Assembly: GCA_027044005.1 (NCBI GenBank)
Contig: JALUDK010000342.1
Coordinates: 1-7,764, forward strand
DNA length: 7,764 nucleotides
Direction of reading: 5' to 3'
DNA from: Acidilobaceae archaeon
GTDB lineage: Archaea; Thermoproteota; Thermoprotei_A; Sulfolobales; Acidilobaceae
This document shows positions 4,899 to 7,764 of this stretch, piece after piece. Each line of letters starts with the position of its first letter. Position 1 is the first letter of the stretch. The notes under the pieces are model-generated. The model saw nothing but the letters and a program-made list of their open reading frames with translations. It did no database searches and was not told the origin of the DNA. A program made the translations under genes and the position numbers.

Positions 4899-7764
4899 AT
4901 GGAGTTGCCAGGATGGATAACGCCGGTATACAGGGGGATGTGTCCTAACTGTGGGGGGCCGATAGGGGCTGATAGACTAGCAGAGGGGCTCCCATGCCGC
5001 TCCTGCCTACCCAGGGCCTCCCCGGGTAGCGTGGAGGAGGTTGCAGAGCAGCTGAGGAGCAGGGGGGCCCTGAGGGGGTATGGATGGCTCTACATGCTCG
5101 AGGCCGAGTATAGGAGGTTCGAGGAGTACTTCGTATCAAAGGTTGGCATGAGGCCGTGGAGCGCCCAGAGGAGCTGGGCTAGGCGCCTCCTCATGGGGGA
5201 TAGCATGGCGATCATAGCCCCCACCGGGGTAGGGAAGTCTACCCTCCTCAGCGTGTACACCGGGTTCAGGGTTGAGGGGAGGGGCTGGAGGGTCCTCTAC
5301 CTGTCCCCCACCGAGAACCTGGTTAGGCAGACCGCCTCCAGGATCGAGTCGATCCTGGGGCAGGGGGTGGCATACTACTATTCTAGCATGGGGAGGAGGG
5401 CTAGGGAGGAGGCGCTAGCGAGGATTGAGGAGGGCCGCTTTAGTGTAGCGGTAGTTACCACGGGCTTCCTACAGAGGAGGTTCCAGGCCCTGGAGCCGCA
5501 CTCCCCGTTCAACCTGGTGATCGTGGACGACGTGGACAGTATACTGAGGAATAGTAGGAACATTGACAGGGTACTAACGCTTATGGGCATACCCGGGGAT
5601 GTAGTGGAGACCGCCTACAAGCTTGTAGACGCCAAGCTGAAGCTATACTCTGCCCTCGCCTCCGGTAGGGAGCATGTTGTGGAGAGGATCAAGGGTAGGA
5701 TAGTGGAGTACGAGGCCCTCCTGAGGTCCTTCACGCCCAAGGCGTTCTCCCAGCTAGTCATAGCCTCTGCCACGGGGAGGCCCCGCGGCGTGAAGCACCT
5801 GGTCTTCAAGGAGCTCCTAGGCTTCGAGGTGGGCGGGGGCACCGATTATATGAGGAACGTGGTCGACGCCTACACAATAACTGGGGACCCCTACAGCGAG
5901 GTCCTGGACCTAGTCAGGAGGCTGGGCCCCGGTGGGATAGTATTCGTTAGCCAGGTCTACGGTAAGCCCCACGCTAGGATTGTCGCCGAGAGGCTTGCCA
6001 GGGACGGGGTCAGGGTGGCCCAGGCGGTAACCTCGTCTAGGAGGGCCGTGGAGAAGATGGCCCGCGGCGAGGTTGATGTTATAGTCGGGGTAGCGTCCAG
6101 GTACGGGGTACTCGTGAGGGGCCTAGACCTACCGGAGAGGGTTAGATACGCAATATTCCTCGGCATCCCAGGCTCTAGGGTCAGGGCCCAGGAGGCGCTC
6201 CTCAGCCCCAGGAGGCTCCTACGCCTCCTACTATACATGTCCGAGGAGGGTGTAGAGTGGGCTGGGGAGTCGGCGAGGAGGATCAAGGATCTGCTGGACA
6301 AGGTGCCCGACCCAAGGCTCGTGGGCCTGGCAGTGAGGGGTAGGATAGAGGCTGATGGGCCTCTGGGGGAGCTGGCCGAGGAGGTTAGGTCCTCAGCCTC
6401 CAGGGCCTACTCCTGGCTTGAGGCTATGCTAAGGGGTAGCATCGTCGTCGGCTCTATAGTATACGAGATGGGCCCCGACGGGGTGTACGCGGTGGTCCCA
6501 GACGCCCCCACCTATATACAGGCTAGCGGGAGGACTAGCAGGCTCCACAGGGGCGTGATGACCCTAGGCCTGAGCGTGATCGTTGAGACCGTAGAGGATA
6601 GGATCCGGGCCCTAGGGGAGAGGCTGTCCTGGTACACCTCCTCAACCCTGAAGCCCCTAGGTGAGGTGGATCTGGGAGACGTTATGGCGAGGGTAGAGGA
6701 GACAAGGAGGGGCAAGGGTAGGAAGGTCAACGTGAAGAGCATACTGCTAATCGTAGAGTCCCCCACCAAGGCTAGGACCATATCATGGTTCTGGGGAAGA
6801 CCCTCGAAGAGGGTTGACGGTAGGGGCAGGATCTATGAGACCGCGGTGATGGACGAGGAGTCGGGCACCGTCTACCTCATGTCGATCACCGCGTCCCGGG
6901 GCCACATGTTCGACCTAGCCATAGACGAGGAGGGCAGCGTATACGGGGTGCACACGGGGGGCTCGACGTTCAGGCCGGTCTACGACACTATAAAGAGGTG
7001 CACATCGTGTGGCTATACATTCGCTGGCAGGGGCCCGTGCCCCAGGTGTGGCTCTACATCGCTGCTCGACTCAAGCACCTCCATATCAAGGCTAAGAAAA
7101 CTGGCCCTAGAGGTCGATGAGGTAGTTATAGCGACGGACCCGGACAGGGAGGGGGAGAAGATAGCATGGGACATATACCTGGCACTCAAGCCCTACAACA
7201 GCAACATATGGAGGGCCAAGTTCCACGAGGTTACAAGGACAGCCGTATTCGAGGCGCTAAGGGGCAAGACCAGGATAGACGAGAACCAGGTAACCGCGCA
7301 GATGGTAAGGAGGATAGCAGACAGGTGGATAGGGTTCTCCCTCAGCAGCCACCTATGGCTCAAGTATGGGAAGAGGTGGCTCGGCGCCGGTAGAGTCCAA
7401 ACCCCCGTGCTAGGGTGGGTCGTGGATAGGTACAGGGAGTGGAGGGATACGAGGGGCTACAGGGTAGTCCTCACCATAGAGAACGGGTGGAGGATACGAT
7501 TATTCACGAGGGACAGGGAGAAGGCCAAGGAAGCCGCTGCAACGAGCCAAGTAAAAGTATCATCGGTATCCAGGATGGACGAGGAGAGGAGCCCACCCCC
7601 TCCATACACCACAGACACCCTAGTCTACGAGGCCTCCGCCAAGCTAAGGCTCTCGGCCAACACCGTGATGAAGCTGGCCCAGGACCTATTCGAGTCCGGG
7701 CTGATAACCTACCACAGGACAGACTCCACCAGGGTGTCCCCCACTGGTATGGCCATAGCTAGGC
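4899..7764 (+). CDS. rgy: Reverse gyrase (helicase-topoisomerase IA fusion), C-terminus outside window
   Basis: Reverse gyrase introduces positive supercoils into DNA using ATP and is found in essentially all hyperthermophiles. 955 residues are visible; family members run to about 1050-1250, so roughly 100-300 are missing at the 3' end. In order: N-terminal zinc finger C15, C18, C33, C36; Q motif around Q90; Walker A APTGVGKST (K113; Ser where many relatives have Thr); Walker B-type DDVD at 210-213; SAT motif; RYGVLVRGLDLPERVRYAIF around 401-420; a variable stretch where the latch is expected; helicase motif VI QASGRTSR at 541-548; then topoisomerase IA with VESPTKA (E620), a second zinc finger C701, C704, C714, C717, TOPRIM DPDREGE at 747-753, and GLITYHRTDSTR with predicted catalytic Tyr938. 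No frameshift or lost catalytic residue is seen. The start ATG at 4899 has GGTGGGGG just upstream; an in-frame GTG at 4890, with GGAGGGGAG 10 nt before it, would add three residues. It probably shares a transcript with the genes upstream. Confidence 0.97.
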   Translation, partial: MELPGWITPVYRGMCPNCGGPIGADRLAEGLPCRSCLPRASPGSVEEVAEQLRSRGALRGYGWLYMLEAEYRRFEEYFVSKVGMRPWSAQRSWARRLLMGDSMAIIAPTGVGKSTLLSVYTGFRVEGRGWRVLYLSPTENLVRQTASRIESILGQGVAYYYSSMGRRAREEALARIEEGRFSVAVVTTGFLQRRFQALEPHSPFNLVIVDDVDSILRNSRNIDRVLTLMGIPGDVVETAYKLVDAKLKLYSALASGREHVVERIKGRIVEYEALLRSFTPKAFSQLVIASATGRPRGVKHLVFKELLGFEVGGGTDYMRNVVDAYTITGDPYSEVLDLVRRLGPGGIVFVSQVYGKPHARIVAERLARDGVRVAQAVTSSRRAVEKMARGEVDVIVGVASRYGVLVRGLDLPERVRYAIFLGIPGSRVRAQEALLSPRRLLRLLLYMSEEGVEWAGESARRIKDLLDKVPDPRLVGLAVRGRIEADGPLGELAEEVRSSASRAYSWLEAMLRGSIVVGSIVYEMGPDGVYAVVPDAPTYIQASGRTSRLHRGVMTLGLSVIVETVEDRIRALGERLSWYTSSTLKPLGEVDLGDVMARVEETRRGKGRKVNVKSILLIVESPTKARTISWFWGRPSKRVDGRGRIYETAVMDEESGTVYLMSITASRGHMFDLAIDEEGSVYGVHTGGSTFRPVYDTIKRCTSCGYTFAGRGPCPRCGSTSLLDSSTSISRLRKLALEVDEVVIATDPDREGEKIAWDIYLALKPYNSNIWRAKFHEVTRTAVFEALRGKTRIDENQVTAQMVRRIADRWIGFSLSSHLWLKYGKRWLGAGRVQTPVLGWVVDRYREWRDTRGYRVVLTIENGWRIRLFTRDREKAKEAAATSQVKVSSVSRMDEERSPPPPYTTDTLVYEASAKLRLSANTVMKLAQDLFESGLITYHRTDSTRVSPTGMAIAR

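Noticed and set aside
7166..7762. Two plus-strand open frames of 75 and 107 codons
   Set aside because: Both lie in another frame inside reverse gyrase, over the region between TOPRIM and the catalytic tyrosine, and are Gly/Gln/Arg-rich shadow translations.
1..7764. CRISPR arrays, tRNA or rRNA genes, insertion sequences, integrase sites
   Set aside because: No regularly spaced repeats, cloverleaf-like segments, transposase motifs or flanking terminal repeats were seen by eye on either strand.

Overview
The window looks like chromosomal DNA from a hyperthermophilic crenarchaeon, most likely of the Desulfurococcales/Acidilobales type. The evidence is a recognisable reverse gyrase (the hallmark gene of hyperthermophiles), an archaeal Lhr-type helicase, Shine-Dalgarno motifs matching the archaeal 16S tail, high GC content, and very heavy use of AGG, ATA and CTA codons on both coding strands. 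The genus is an inference; nothing in the window fixes it.

Layout. A divergent intergenic region (767-912) separates two transcription units. Leftward (minus strand) are a 78-residue zinc-ribbon protein of L24e/TRASH type (530-766) and then, 1 nt after its stop, a MoaD-MoaE fusion (528 down past base 1, 3' end outside the window) for molybdopterin (Mo/W cofactor) synthesis. Rightward (plus strand) are a 946-residue Lhr-family superfamily 2 helicase (913-3753), an unrecognised 200-residue membrane protein (3772-4374), an overlapping 163-residue PF06695/COG2426 membrane protein (4322-4813), and after an 85-nt leader reverse gyrase (4899 to beyond 7764; 955 residues visible, including the predicted catalytic tyrosine).

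The plus-strand genes lie close together with no T-rich terminator or clear TATA box between them, so they are probably cotranscribed. That would join two nucleic-acid motor enzymes (Lhr, reverse gyrase) with two small membrane proteins of unknown role. The minus-strand pair looks translationally coupled.

No tRNA, rRNA, CRISPR array, insertion sequence or phage gene is visible, and there is no gene-free stretch longer than 146 nt. I see no clear new multi-gene defence or mobile system. The points most worth a second look are the MoaD-MoaE fusion, whose Gly-Gly codons double as a well-placed internal Shine-Dalgarno motif; the pairing-prone leader of reverse gyrase; and the uncharacterised membrane-protein pair between the two motor enzymes.
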